A DNA stretch of 64,000 nt from Portulaca oleracea (GCA_029582165.1 CM055870.1:1593298-1657297), one strand, 5' to 3'; shown: positions 23,309 through 35,674, counted from the first letter of the stretch. A program made the numbers and translations. The notes: a model not told the origin generated them from the letters alone.

Positions 23309-25993
23309 CTAGGGTAAACATTCTTCAGGGTTGGTGTAAAAGTAGTCCTCCAGCTTGGGTTTACCCTTGATTTTAAGCCTTCTTTTAGGACCCCCCATCC
23401 TATCTTTGTGAGTTGCCTTGACCTTCCGCTTGAATTTTACCCAGTTCAGTGACCCAGCTCTGTACTTGTCTATGAGTTTCGTCAGTACCATCCTATCTAA
23501 ATTGATCGTCTTTCTGAACCCTAAGTACCTGCGATCCAAGTGAGCTTACATGTTAGTTTATTGCTTCCTCTTACGCAATTTGAGTGCTCGACAAAATGCT
23601 TCAAGACATAGCACTTACCTTCGATGGCCTTCGACAACTTTTGCCATGTTTCCACCATAAGTAGGCACAAAAATGTCGCTCTCGATTGCCACCATGTAAT
23701 CAAGGGCTGCCATTTGTGATGAATGATTCTTGAAGGGTTCCAATAGAGCCGGTTCTATCAACGTTTCCTTCTTCACCTATATAAACAAACCATGAAAACT
23801 TTTCCAAGGTAAGTTTGGTTCAGAATAAGTTCAGTTCAGAATATATTGAAAGCAGATAGCCATTTCCTGATACTGACCAAATTAGGAAAAGCAGCTTTGA
23901 GAGTTTTTAACCTCCTTTCACCACCGTAAATATCCCCAGCAGCAATGTAAACTTGAATGCTAGGATCAATATCAAATGCTTGCAATGTAAGGGCAGTCTC
24001 CTCCGGTGTTAACGGGCACTGCCCGGTGTTTCTCTTCTGTGTTGCGTTTATCACCTTCTCCTTCCACCATGGGTAAGCATATCTATCAACCCAGATCATC
24101 ATATTTACAGTTCAATCAGGATAAATTTCTGGTGCTGTCTTTGTCAAAGTAAAAATATAAAAAAAAGGAGATTTGGGGTAATTAATTACCTCATTGCAGT
24201 TAATTCCTCCACTTCAGTAGCATTACACCCTTCAGTACAACCAGAGAAGGCTAACATATCCATTTCATACCTCAAATGAAGAACCATAAAGGGACCCTTT
24301 TTTCTCAAAATATCAATAATCTTCTTCCCTAGTTCTTCTATAGCTGGGGTAAATCTGATTGACTGGTAGTTTACCCTACACCGGAATTTCTGCACATTGA
24401 CCGGTAAGTCATTGTTGGCCAGCCGACCATCCGACTTCTGGAAGTGAACCACTGTATAGTTTTTGATCCGAGGAAGAATCTGGTATGGATTGAGATCCGG
24501 AGCAGGTGTTAATTAATTAATTAGTCGCATAATTTGTTTATAATTGTTTCTTAATTATATAGTTTAAGGAAGTGCACTTACAACTTTGTAGTAGTATGTC
24601 ATGTTGGACCAGCTTATGGGGGGCATGGAGAAGAGTTTGCCTGAGTCTACCTCTTTTTTCAATGCAGGTGGCAACTCTTTTAGTATTTGAACTTCATCTT
24701 TTAGAGAGCTTATGAAGTAATCAACGTCGAATATGTCATGGAATTCACTGTAAAATTTCACCAAAAAAAAAAACAATGAAAAAGTTATATAACTCTCCCT
24801 TCATCTCAAATTATTTATCAATATGAACTATATGTCGTCAAATTTTAAAATTTTTGACTATTAGCTTTTCAGTACATATATTAATCCATTATGTAAAGAT
24901 ACTATCATTAAAATCATATTGAGAAGCTTTTGCAAATATGGCGAACGATCTATAGTCAAAGTATTGTCGTAGAGATGGTGAAAAGTCGAGCACAAAACTT
25001 ATGGTTATTTTGAGGGGGCATTATTTTTGGCGAAACAAATGCAAGAAAATATTAACGAATGGTTTACCTTTGGTCGTTCCAAAAAGAGGTTTTGTCTAAT
25101 TCAGGGACAATGAGGGTGACATTAAGATATCTTGCAATCGTGACCATATCGCAAATCTGTATGAAAACAGGTTAATTAAAGAAGAAGATAATCATCAAGA
25201 AAATGACTGAATAACAGTTAGTAATATGAGTAGATTGAATAATGGGCAAAAAAATACTCACCCCTGATCTCATTTGATTTAAGCCTCCATTACTAGATAC
25301 CATTAGATATCCATTGTTTTCGTAGATTCCTGAAGACAACATTTCCAAGTTTTAAGTTCTTGATTGGTTTTTTTTTTTTTTAAAAAATAATAATTATTGT
25401 ATTGGTAGCTAGGGATAAAATAAACAATAAAAGCTGAAGTAATAGAAATAAAATAAATCCTAATTGTCACTAAAGCCTCATTTTATTTTCTTTGCTGAAA
25501 TAGTACTGAGATGCAACAAAACTAGTCATCCTACTTATGGTTACTTCCTTAGTCCCGTAAAAATCGTTGCAGTTGAAAAAAAAAACTCGTCTATATCTCA
25601 CAAAGACGTGACTTTCCGTTCTAAATATGAAATATTCGATGGAATAAAGAGGTCAGTAATTGTGAGAGTATGTGCATGGTTTGAGGCTAGGGCTCAACAC
25701 TATTACTCACTTGGTGTTGTCGTAGAAGCAGCAGTATTTTTATGTGGTGAAGACAAGCAAGTGATGACCCTGTTCCCCCACATTCCACCCCAGCCCAGCA
25801 ACTGAACCACACAACCCCATATGAACACGACACTCGCCAATCGAATGAGCCACACCTTGATCTTGGCTCCCCGTGATTGACTCACCATCCTGTTCTTCAA
25901 CTTCTCTATCTTCAGCGCGTCGTACTTAAACCCTAGTCTATATCTCCTCTTCGCCATCTTCTTCGCCCTCAAATCTTCAAACTCCAACACCAT
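23309..25993 (-). CDS. RRT: Rhamnogalacturonan I rhamnosyltransferase (RRT, GT106)
   Basis: Eight exons in minus order: 25993-25711, 25329-25262, 25156-25068, 24747-24582, 24479-24190, 24082-23878, 23776-23619, 23528-23309. All have GT..AG borders and consistent phase, giving 492 aa. One membrane anchor (about 46-68) after a short basic tail fits a type II Golgi protein. Family hallmarks are [18 protein letters not shown] (99-116), [13 protein letters not shown] (133-145), [23 protein letters not shown] (270-283), [49 protein letters not shown] and the C-terminal [12 protein letters not shown]. Arabidopsis RRT1-4 add rhamnose from UDP-rhamnose to the pectin rhamnogalacturonan I backbone; I infer the same here. 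Where RRT1 has TNDGNMA this protein has TYGGNMA. The first ATG (25993) is used; a second, at residue 13, is possible. Intron 3 (24748-25067) contains a stretch resembling one end of a Stowaway element. Confidence 0.94.
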
Positions 25994-26098
25994 TCTTTTT
26001 GTTGGTGGTTGTGGCAGTAGCGGTGGTGATCGGAAAATGTGGTGGGAAAACTAGCTAGGCAAATTAAAACACAAAGGAAGCTATGTATAAAAAAAAGT

Positions 26099-26109
26099 GT
26101 TTATATAGC
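26099..26109 (-). promoter_or_regulatory. TATA box of the RRT gene
   Basis: On the minus strand GCTATATAAAC lies about 105 bases upstream of the RRT start codon, a normal plant spacing for a leader of about 70 bases. Confidence 0.55.
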
Positions 26110-26932
26110 TATCTAGGTTGAAAAGGGTTGGGTTGTACATGCATGCACGTATGAGATTTAATTATTTTGAGGAGAAGGAAAGCTTGCAAGTCGATATAAA
26201 GTGATACATCAAGGCTACTTTCACTTCATTTAGAGGCCAACTCATCACTTTAGGTTTCTATTTTTGTGGTGCATCTTCTTCTTCTTTAATTGTTATATAA
26301 AATGTCAATTCTTATGCATGAGGCCCATTTTGTGGATTGTTCTCAGAGGATAATCAAGTCGCTGAATGACTGATTAAGTGAGGTCTTTCTTTTAATTTGT
26401 ATTCTCATATTTCATATCTCATTTCCCCTTCTCATGGATTCGTTTATACCGTGAGAAAAGAGTTTTCCAATTTCTCCGTTTTACTTACCTTTCAAAAAGA
26501 AAATATTGTGGAGTGTGAGAATAACATAAAAGTTAATTTCACATAATTATTACTATTGATTATTGATTATTATATCTTTGTTTTGTTGAATTAATAATCA
26601 AATCGATTTCACAATTACTAAAGATGTTGATTACTACATATTAAGATTTGACAAGAACACATCATATGTGCTTTTCTACACCATGGATGCTAATGGAAAA
26701 AGTAATAAAAGATCGAGAGTACTTTTTTTTTTTTAATAGACAATCTATAGAGCTTAACGTACATTAAAAATAACCAAATCTTGGATGAATTTTGAAAGAG
26801 TGGCTCAACTTTAACTTGAATTATAAAAATTACCTAATTCATTATGAGTGAAATTGTCATCGTTGCTTCATCTAACAACAAACGTTAGCATGTTTATTGA
26901 GAACAAGGAGTATAATGTATTACTCCCTCCGG

Positions 26933-27158
26933 TTTTTTTTATATGTCGCCTAAGAAATTGTGTTAAAAACTTTGACCATTAATATTTTAATTTGTATAAT
27001 GATTCATCATACAAAATTCATGTCATTAGGTTCGTAATGAAAAATACTATTAGAAAAGTATAATATTATATTTTTTTTATAAAAAATTTATATTAGAAAT
27101 TATTGATTAAATATCGACACTGAAAACTGTAAATGACAGATAAAAAAGAACGGAGGAG
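26933..27158. mobile_element. Stowaway-type MITE
   Basis: Ends CTCCCTCCGGTTTTTT and AAAAAAGAACGGAGGAG are inverted copies of the Stowaway terminus, and both are flanked by TA (26931-26932, 27159-27160). The 226-bp AT-rich body has no ORF. This terminus and a TA duplication mark Tc1/mariner-derived MITEs of plants. Confidence 0.8.
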
Positions 27159-27566
27159 TACACGTTTTATATTTAATTAAATTTTATTTTAATGGCCTTG
27201 ATGTGTATTTTTAATTCAATCAATTTATGTTTTTATGTTGTTTTTTTATTAACCTTCATTGAGTAGTCGTAAAACGATTGAGAATCGTTATGCATATTTG
27301 GCCTCCATCTGTGTCTTAAATCAATGAGTTGAAAAGGAAACCATTTTCTAACTTTTATTCGTTGAAAATGCTTTCTATGATGCTATTTCAATAGAGAATA
27401 ATAAATCTCTAATTAAAATTAGACATGCCATATAAATATGGGTCACTATCCCGATCTTTTTTTTTTTTTGAAAATAGCAAAGGATCTTATTCCGAAAGCA
27501 AATCCTCAGTACATATTTCAGTTAACGCAATAGGGAAATTTGAGAAACAAAACCAGTCTCCTTTAT

Positions 27567-28176
27567 TATGAAGTGCATGTATTACATCATCAATTATGTT
27601 ATTTTTATTATAAAGTGCATGTATTGAATTTATTATAAAGCCAGTGTCCTTTATTATAAAGTGCATGTATTACATCATCAATTACATTATTTTGTTTGAT
27701 TTCTATCCCAATTATTAGTTTGGTTTTATGTTTATGTAAAGAAAGTTAGTCTCTTCTTTTGTAAGAGTTTTTTTGTATCCTTATTTAGGGTTTTTAGTCT
27801 CTTTCTAGGGTTTTTGTTCAGTTGGTGTGGTCTAATACATTGGATGAAGATTGACTTTCAAATCGCTATAGCACGGGTTGTGAGGTTCTCCATCAATGGT
27901 AAAGATGCAGAGTCATCGAAGAAAGATGCAGAGTCATCGAAGAAATCGGAGTCGAACGTCAGTAAGATTAGTATTAGTTATTTGGAAATTGAATTTCATA
28001 TCTATATCTACAATTGTTTAGTCACGATTTTCATTGTAAGTGTCATATAGCTTGCTATTAATGAAATCGTTATGTTTGGTTTAAAAAAAAAATTATACAC
28101 TTCATCGTTCATACACTTCAATGGATATTTTTATTATAAAGTGCATGTAATACATCATCAATTATGTTCTTTGTTA
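27567..28176. repeat. Four dispersed direct repeats around an inserted segment
   Basis: A word of the form TATTATAAAGTGCATGTATT, mostly followed by ACATCATCAATTA, occurs near 27567-27603, 27604-27625 (short form), 27653-27693 and 28132-28170. The first three are clustered; the fourth lies beyond the poly-A-tailed segment 27740-28091. This suggests that segment was inserted into a repeat array. Confidence 0.5.
27740..28091 (+). repeat. Unidentified retrosequence-like segment with poly-A end
   Basis: Less AT-rich than its flanks. It contains a 21-bp tandem duplication (AAAGATGCAGAGTCATCGAAG twice, about 27900-27941) and ends AATGAAATCGTTATGTTTGG followed by A(10), as in a reverse-transcribed RNA. 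Its 78-codon open frame (27814-28050) shows no known family. Whether it is a SINE, a processed gene copy or an LTR fragment is unclear. Confidence 0.35.
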
Positions 28177-28375
28177 AAAACAAATTGACCTGATGCAAGT
28201 AAACAATAGTTGATCAAGCTAGAATTAGTTTTGTCATACAATGAGTATTTTTATTCAATTTTAATTTTTTAAATTTTATTTTATTGTAATGGCAGAATTT
28301 TATAAATAACAAAAATTGAAATGGATGACATGCAAAAATTGTAAACCGTATACAAGGAAAAGAATATAGCGATAA

Positions 28376-28562
28376 GGCCCCATTCTTTTATACGGTACCG
28401 CACGATGTGGTACCGCAAGTTACCGCAACTCACCACAACTTACCATTTACCTTTTTAATAAATTGCAAAAAGTTTTACATAAATTTATTATTTCCACCAT
28501 AACTTACCACAACTAACCGCAACTTACCGCACCGCAGTGGTACTGTATAAAAGAACAGGGCC
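28376..28562. mobile_element. Tourist/PIF-Harbinger-type MITE, copy 1
   Basis: Termini GGCCCCATTCTTTTATACGG and (reverse complement of right) GGCCCTGTTCTTTTATACAG, flanked by TAA at 28373-28375 and 28563-28565. A 3-bp TAA/TTA duplication with GGCC ends is diagnostic of Tourist-like elements. Interior is rich in CTTACCGCAACT/CACCACAACT words shared with copies 2-4. Confidence 0.8.
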
Positions 28563-28573
28563 TAAGACAAATA

Positions 28574-28718
28574 CTCCGATCCCTTTCTAAATATTTGTCG
28601 TTGATATTTGCATAATTAGCTTTTAAACACTTTGACTAATTTCTCTAAGTATCTAATCTTTCATATCATAATATTGTTATTGAATTTATAGAAATTGATG
28701 ATCAAAATAGAACAGTGG
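28574..28718. mobile_element. Possible Stowaway-type remnant
   Basis: Starts TA|CTCCGATCCCTTTCTAAATA, like the Stowaway left end, directly after Harbinger MITE copy 1. The right end near GTGGAG is poorly preserved. Confidence 0.3.
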
Positions 28719-28779
28719 AGATTATAGTTTAAAATTTAAAAATAATAATATATATATTAAGAATGAAGAAAATTTTCCC

Positions 28780-28945
28780 TTTTTTGGATTGGATAAAATG
28801 AAGATTGGATGGATTGGATTGGATTGGATTGGATTGGATAAGTTATAATGTTTATTTGAGGATTTTTTTTAGAAAATTGTATAAGGTTTGAATTGAATTG
28901 GAAAGAACTTTGGAAAGAGTTTCCAATCCAAAGAATAGGGTACAG
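28780..28945 (-). repeat. GGATTGG-family MITE-like repeat with an expanded pentanucleotide
   Basis: In reverse complement it aligns with 1731-1867 (ACCCTATTCTTTGGATTGGA ... CCAATCCAAAA). Inside, the motif GGATT is repeated about six times in a row (about 28808-28838) where the other copy has one or two units, a local microsatellite expansion. Confidence 0.5.
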
Positions 28946-29327
28946 ATAATCAAGGAGAAATGAAGATTACCATGTATGTGGATAAAGTGATTCAACGTCT
29001 GCATGCACACGTGTATGGATGCGGTAGGAAATAATAGTTTGCTAAAATTCACAAGCAAATTACCATCCACAATCTTCGGAACTTTATAATCCCTGCTGAT
29101 TTTCCTTTTTTAGCTAGGCTTCCATTTTTTTTTATTAGCAATGGCCGATGATTATGTAAGCTACTAGTTACACCTACTTGATATCATGCACATTGCAATG
29201 TGAGACGATATTAAAATAAGTCGTTGTAATATTATTTTATAAATAATTTTATTTTAAGACAATTAAGTTAATGATTATAAGTGTCTAAGAGAGTTACGAG
29301 ATTGATTGTTTCACACAATTGTATTAT

Positions 29328-29545
29328 GGGGCGTTTGGTTGATAAATTTTCCCGGGAAAATTAGTCAACTTTTTCAAGTTGACAAATTTTTTCATGTTTG
29401 GTTCTGCATAATATATAGGAAAGTTTTGATATCGGACCCATTATTTCCCTTACAATCTCAATAAAAAGTTTCCCAAGGGGATAGAGAAAATCTTTCTTGG
29501 AAAAATTTCTCCTGGGAACTTTCCAAAAAAACTACCAAATGCACC
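29328..29545. mobile_element. Possible MITE (GGGGCGTTTGGT ends)
   Basis: The left end GGGGCGTTTGGTTGATAAAT mirrors the right end, which reads GGTGCATTTGGTAGTTTTTT in reverse complement. The flanks TAT and ATT do not give a clean duplication. Interior holds CCCGGGAAAATT and TCCTGGGAACTTTCC as inner inverted parts. Confidence 0.45.
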
Positions 29546-30494
29546 ATTAATGGATAAAAAAAGGCCTCTATAATATGATATATACGTGAACAATTAATTG
29601 ATGGTTTTACTTAAATTTATTAATTATTTAAAAAAATTAGAGTGCAATAGACATATCTCAAATTCCACGGCTTGATGTTGGGTTAATATATCACTTAACC
29701 CAAGCTTCAGTAATCCAACAAATCTTCAATTAGGAGTACCGCTTCATAATGCAATCCTGCCTACTTGGCCGGAACAAGTTTGGTGATACAAAGAAAAAGA
29801 AAAATCAAACTTACACAAGTTTCATAAGGATTTTGTTTTTAAATTATAGATTTATTGTATATTAGATGAATATAATAGTGGATTAATAATCACCCTTAAT
29901 TAAAAGACCTAGATCTTGCATGCACCCGGGGAGAGGGGAGGAAACTGAAGGCTATGTTACAAGCAATTACGTTGACTTGATATCAATTCACAATGAATAA
30001 TAAATTTTCTGCAAATTTTCTTTCCATTGGCATACCATTCACAATGAATAATAAATATGAGTCACCAAGCATGGCATATATAACAGAGGAGTTTTATAAG
30101 TGCGTTAAATCAGCAGAGTTGAGAATGCAACATCTCTCAGCCTAACATCCCACGGTATCTGGAAATATCGATACGAAATACAGTCTTATCTCTACAAGCA
30201 TTACTGTCCATAGAGACATGTTAATCAACTGGATAAAAAAAAAAAAAAAAACCCTAAACTACCATCATACACTTGAATATTCTGGATAATATTGGACAAA
30301 AACATCATCAGTCCACATTTTGAGAGTCACCCTGCATGGTTTCACCTTTATATTTACAAAAAATACCTTTACATTGTCTTCTTTCAGTGATTCAGAGCTC
30401 ACAATACATAAGCAAAAGAGAGCTAATTCGGAACAACTTCATGAGAGCAAGAAGCCCATCTCCAAGGCACAACCCGCTTACTAACAACTTAACC

Positions 30495-30582
30495 TTTTAG
30501 GGTATTAAATTAGAGATAAAGCCCATCATAAGGCCTCCAACCATCAGTTTAAATTTTTGGTTGAGATAGTTCCACAGTATTA
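30495..30582 (+). mobile_element. Lone TRIM-like terminal repeat at the protease gene 3' end
   Basis: TTAGGGTATTAAATTAGAGATAAAG, GGCCTCCAACCATCAG and TTTTTGGTTGAGATAGTTC align block by block with both terminal repeats of the TRIM at 39319-39566. It overlaps the last codons and stop of the protease gene, which is read in the opposite direction. Confidence 0.5.
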
Positions 30583-33500
30583 AGCAGTCCCATGACCTTC
30601 ATCAAGAATGAATATTCATAGGCCTTCTCCTCGGACTGCCCAAAACAGCCTCCTTTGCCAAAATGGCCACCATTCATCTCAGTTTTCAAAATAACAGAAC
30701 GCGAACAGTTTCTACATGTACTGTCCCGTAACTTAGCCACCCACTTGGCAGCTTCCCATACTCCAACCCTGAGATTACAAGTGAATCATCAGTTACATTT
30801 TGATCGAGTTACCACCTTCACTCCATTACAGGTCAAAAGAATGGATCATATGAAATCTACCTTGAGTCATTAAATGCAGCAGTCACAAGCATCGAAGGGT
30901 AGCAAAGTCCTTGGTTTATGTTATCATAAGGAGAGTATTCCATAATAGCTTTGAATTCGGATTCTACTTTAGGATTCCCGAATTCTTCATAGTCCAGTAT
31001 GGTTAGCGGCAAGCTGACATCCATCAATGTGTTGCATATATCAACAAAGGGAACCTGGTACCCCAAAAAAACAACCTAATGAATGACAAAAGACATGATA
31101 AACTCCGGATTCCTAATACGAGATATGAAATTAGACCCATCTCCTGCTCTTGGGTGAAAATGAATTGGACCCAGTATGGACAACCTTATAGGCCAAATGG
31201 CAATCAGCTATTAGCTGTTAACTATAGATTTTCGACTTGGGTTAAAAAAAGCTATTAGTCTCAGAAAAGAGCTTTTTGAGGCCAAAAAATCATCTACCAA
31301 ACATGACCATAGTCAATCTCATCTAGTACACTAATACGAATTTTTCATGTCTTTCATCATCAAAAAGAGATTAAGAGGTACCTTCAGAATTGCAGCACGA
31401 AAGAGGTCAGGATGAAAATTGATAGCTGCTCCCAACAGCAAAGATCCTGCACTAGAACCAACGGCAGCAAGTCTATCTCTTTGAACAAACCCCTGGTTAA
31501 CCAGATACTCGCCACAAGAGATAAAGTCACGCACCGAATTCATCTTATGAATTCCACTTCCACATTGGTGCCACGACCGATCACCACCACCTCCGCCCCT
31601 GACATCAGCAAATGCAACTATCCATCCACGATCAAGTAAGCTGAGGCGATCTGAGTTCCAGCTTTTATCCAGTACTTCACCGTATGCACCATAAGCTTCC
31701 AGAAGCCCAGGGGATTGTCCCCTGTGCTGTGTATCTCTGGGAAACACTATTGTTAGGGGGACGTTTGTACCATCGTGGGACACAACTTCATGCACTTCAC
31801 AAGTGTACTTTGAGGAAAATCCTTTCCAGGTTTGTAGTTCTTCAACCCCTTGATTGTGTCTATCATCGTCCTTGTTCTTACTCAAAAAGGGCGCGCTATC
31901 ATTGCTCGTCTTTGATGATGACTCAGTATGAGCATGATCAGTCGCACTCATTACTTCCTCTTGGTGTATGATGGAGAACTTTCGGGCAGACATGTCATAA
32001 TCAACTATTAAATCTGGCATCTGCAACAGCCCAAGGCATATATGGATCACTACACATTAAACAACCTTAGAGCTGTTTCTATTCAGTTTTTTTCTTTTTT
32101 CTTTCCAAAACCTAGTAAATCTGAATTATCATTGAGCAAAAAAAGGATAGTTAAGTTGAATATGTAGGACATTCTTATCAAAATGAAAAGAGGCTGTACC
32201 ACAGGAGAAGAAAGGATCACACGGTACACTGAGGTCTTGTAGTTGTGGTTTGATCCTGGAACCATGCGGCATGAGTCAGAAGGCACTGGGAAAATCCAGG
32301 GGCTTAGATCTTCAAAATCTCTACCAAGCTGAGTAACACGAGAAAACAAAAATAGATAAGATCAATGAAAGAAACAATAATTGCATAAACTTTAGCCCGA
32401 AGCCAAACGTAACGATGGTATGAACAACCAACTACCAACTGGGAACTGACATTGAAACACCAAGGAAAGTAATCGGAAAGGTTTATGTAATTACACAAAA
32501 GTAAAAAGTAAACTAAAGGAAAACTATATTAATCAAGGCTAAACACGGATAAACTTGATTACCTTGCAGTTGATGTCAATGGGCAAATTGACTGAACAAA
32601 TCATAGAAGAGCCTCCCTTATCAAAAAATAGGACCAAATGCTCATCAAATATATCCATGTCATGCAGGCTGGCACCTTCTCCAGGCAGTATTACATTCTG
32701 GAAATGAAGTGGAAGCAGTCAGAAAAATAACAATGCAAGAACGCAATAAGAGCTTGTAAACAACTGAGCTTCCACATGAAAACACTAGCAATCATGCTAA
32801 TGAGCCTTCAAGAGAGTTCAAAAAAGCGAAGAGAAAATAACGTGGAACACAACATGCAGTCAAGTAGCGAATTACTTCCTTGACGTAATACAGACAAAGC
32901 AGAGCTAATGCAATAGAAAACTGTCTGATGAATATCCTCAACTCCACATTACATTAATTAGAAGTACATTATAACTCAGTTATCAATAATAAATATGCAA
33001 TGATTTCTCACCAAAAGTTTAACAATGATAACCAACTGTATCTTTTGCAATACAGAAAGGACGTGGATTTATGAATGTGGGGGGAAAATACCTTCCATTC
33101 ACCAGAATTTATATCTTCGACTCTGCAAATGGCAAGGTAAAGATTTCCATTCTTTGGTCTCGCAATCCCTTCCAAAGGACAATTTGTGAGCACATAGAAG
33201 AACCCATGATGGTGCTCCAAAAAGAACTGCACACCAAGGATTCGCTTGTGTACTCTTCTAAGACCACCAAGTGGATTGGATGCATCGATAACATAGACCT
33301 GCAAGAAAGAAAGCAAGATGTAAACCAGAGCAAATATTATCCAGCCAGAATCAGAAAACAAAAGGAAAATCTATTAATGAAATCAGACCTCTGACGATGT
33401 CCTAGAGTTGGAGTTTACGGTAATAAATTTGCCATCCTTTGTAGATGTTATGTCCACGCAGTATCTGGAATCTTCTTCTGTGAAAACCACAGTGTCCCTA

Positions 33501-35590
33501 TCTGAACCGACTTCTGTACAAAGAACCCTGGCAATTACAAGGCTGGTAAAAGATTCACACAATCCACTATGCAGCACTCTATACAAACTAACTGCATGAA
33601 ATTACCGGTACGGTCTCTGATTCTCATCAGCTACAGTGTAGAATAAAATAGAGCTATCTTGAGCCCATGCTACACTCACAACATAATTGCCTTTGATGGT
33701 TGGGATAATTCGGCCGTCCCTCAAGTCCTTTATTTGAAGGATGAACTGCTCAGAACCCGTTGCGTCAAGTGTATATGCCAGGTAGTTGTGGTCAGGTGAT
33801 ACACGACATGTACCCACATGAACATAACCTAGAAATTGAAGTGAAGATCTATCATTTTAAAAAGGAGAAAGGAGAACAATAATCATTCTCAGTTGAAGAA
33901 ATAAACCCATGAGAAAGAAACCTCCATTCTCTTGGGAGCTTAAGAAGAACAAAGGACACACAAACCAATGACGACAAACAAAAACATAATTTTCTCAATA
34001 GACTGATCTATACTTCTGAGTGGCGCGTAGTCTCCCTTGTACAATTATTTATGCTTCAAGTATCACGAAAGAACTCTAGTAAGAAATCTTGTTGCAACCA
34101 CCGAAGAAGGGGATTCCTCAGAGTCAGAGTAATGGGCACATAAATATATGTTGGATTGATGACATTGAATTCATGTAACCTAGTTGTCGGGTGATTTAAC
34201 AATCATAAATGCCGAAGCTACACATTTAAATAGCTCACCATATTTCTCTGCAATCTCATTCCAGTCAAGCAAAATCTCCTCTGTCACAAATCCTCTTCTA
34301 ACGCGACTAACTAAACTTCCCCACCATGAAGATCCCTCGGCGTCCAATCTTCTACAGAGAACAGGATATTCTTTGCCCTCTGGGATGTATTGATAGTAAA
34401 GCCTGAAATCAAAGAAGCAGTTTAGCATCAACATCATGGAAGAACTGTGATACATGACCTCCAAAATGAATACCTCTCTTCTGTAAAACAAAAACAGCAG
34501 ATTCTAGGTACAGGTGATTTGTACTTGTAATTAAACTTGCATGATTGCCATGATCACAATCCACAAGAATCCACAGGTTTTAGTAACTCCCAAATCTCCA
34601 ATTTCAGAAGAAAAGACACCCCCAACCCGAATACCCGATCATATTATCATCCTCCAAATTGTAACACCATATGCACAAGCTATAAGCATACAGCTTAAAT
34701 ACATGGAAGAAAACTGTTATACAACCAAAAAAGCACCAACAAGTTACTGAAAACTGAAACTTAACATCTATATGTCAGCAAAAGAATAATTTTTCGCTTT
34801 CGCATCACAGACAAATAGAAAATGGGAGCTAGATATATCAAAACCGAATCATTATCAAATCACATGCTAACATTCAAATCATATTTGCCAACAAAGACTC
34901 CACCATCTAAATGCATACTGATACAACTTCCTCTAGTAAGTGGAAGTGGTAATAGACACAATGCAGCTGTGAAATGAAGCCTGCCCTATATCTCACAAAA
35001 CCCAACTCGAATTTCTTCAGGAATGCAGCTCAAACACGAAACAACCCATTCGAAAGTAAGTTACTCCAACAGTAAAGACCCATCCAATGTGATTAATAGA
35101 TACAGCATATTGAATCAATTGCACATCAATTGAACAAAAGGGCACCTTCACAACAGAAAATCAGAAACTGGGGACGGATAAATTGAACTAACCAAGGCCC
35201 CCATCGTTCGGGTGGGGTGGAAATCCGGGCAGGAATGCGGGCAGCCATCTCATCGAACAGTTCCCTCTGTTTAATCCTAGTGTCAGCCATGAAAGCCTGA
35301 GCATAGGAGTTTTCTTGAGCGAGGTAGGAGATGAAATCGGGGTCATTGATGTTAGACATCCAATGGTAGGGATCGTCCCAGGTGCGGCCATGAGCAGTGA
35401 GTTCGAAAGGGAGTTTCTTTGGGAGCGGTGGGTCTGTTTGGGGGAATGAGAAGAGGGGCTCCCGACTGCGGGTGGAGCAGAGAGTGCAGAAGAGGGAGGA
35501 AGATATGGAGGGAAGGAGACGCCATGAAAATGGGAAGGTGGATGGTTTCAGTCTCAGTGATTTAGAGGCCAGGAGACCCAAAGAGGACAT
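30549..35590 (-). CDS. Prolyl oligopeptidase family protease (S9A, protease 2-like)
   Basis: Ten exons in minus order: 35590-35193, 34402-34239, 33828-33606, 33527-33389, 33298-33092, 32697-32563, 32328-32200, 32020-31382, 31054-30861, 30768-30549. Phases join cleanly into 815 aa. The first 50 or so residues are rich in S, L and R without acids, like a plastid or mitochondrial transit peptide; an ATG 28 codons upstream (35674) is also in frame. DDPYHWMSN (about 73) opens the S9 N-terminal region. A beta-propeller follows to about 530, then the alpha/beta-hydrolase with GSSAGS (nucleophile S655), D741 in FNDSRVGVWEAAKW and H778 in MNGGHFGKGG: a complete triad. GLLEAYGAYG and DVRGGGGG are family motifs. 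It should cleave peptides after basic or prolyl residues; the specificity is not readable here. A hydrophilic insert lies at about 488-526. The last codons (VELSQPKI) lie in a TRIM-like repeat. Confidence 0.93.
31190..31307. mobile_element. hAT-like MITE fragment in protease intron 8
   Basis: GGCCAAATGGCAATCAGCTATTAGCTG at one side and ATCTACCAAACATGACCATAG at the other resemble hAT-type MITE ends. AGCTATTAGCTG is shared with 3305-3595. Too short and degraded to define ends. Confidence 0.3.
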
Positions 35591-35674
35591 TGGCAAATGG
35601 CAAAGACCTCTGCTCTTGGCTTTGCGACCAGTTAACCGGTTTGGGTTCACCGGGTGCGCAATTATAGTTGACAA

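Larger units (their letters stand above)
26110..30494. other. Gene-free stretch filled with small transposons and repeats
   Basis: Beyond the RRT promoter no gene is recognised up to the protease gene. The identified contents are listed as separate entries; the remainder is AT-rich DNA without features I can support. Confidence 0.5.

Noticed and set aside
24790..24980. Stowaway-like left end in RRT intron 3
   Set aside because: CTCTCCCTTCATCTCAAATTATTTATC resembles a terminus, but I found no right end or TA pair.
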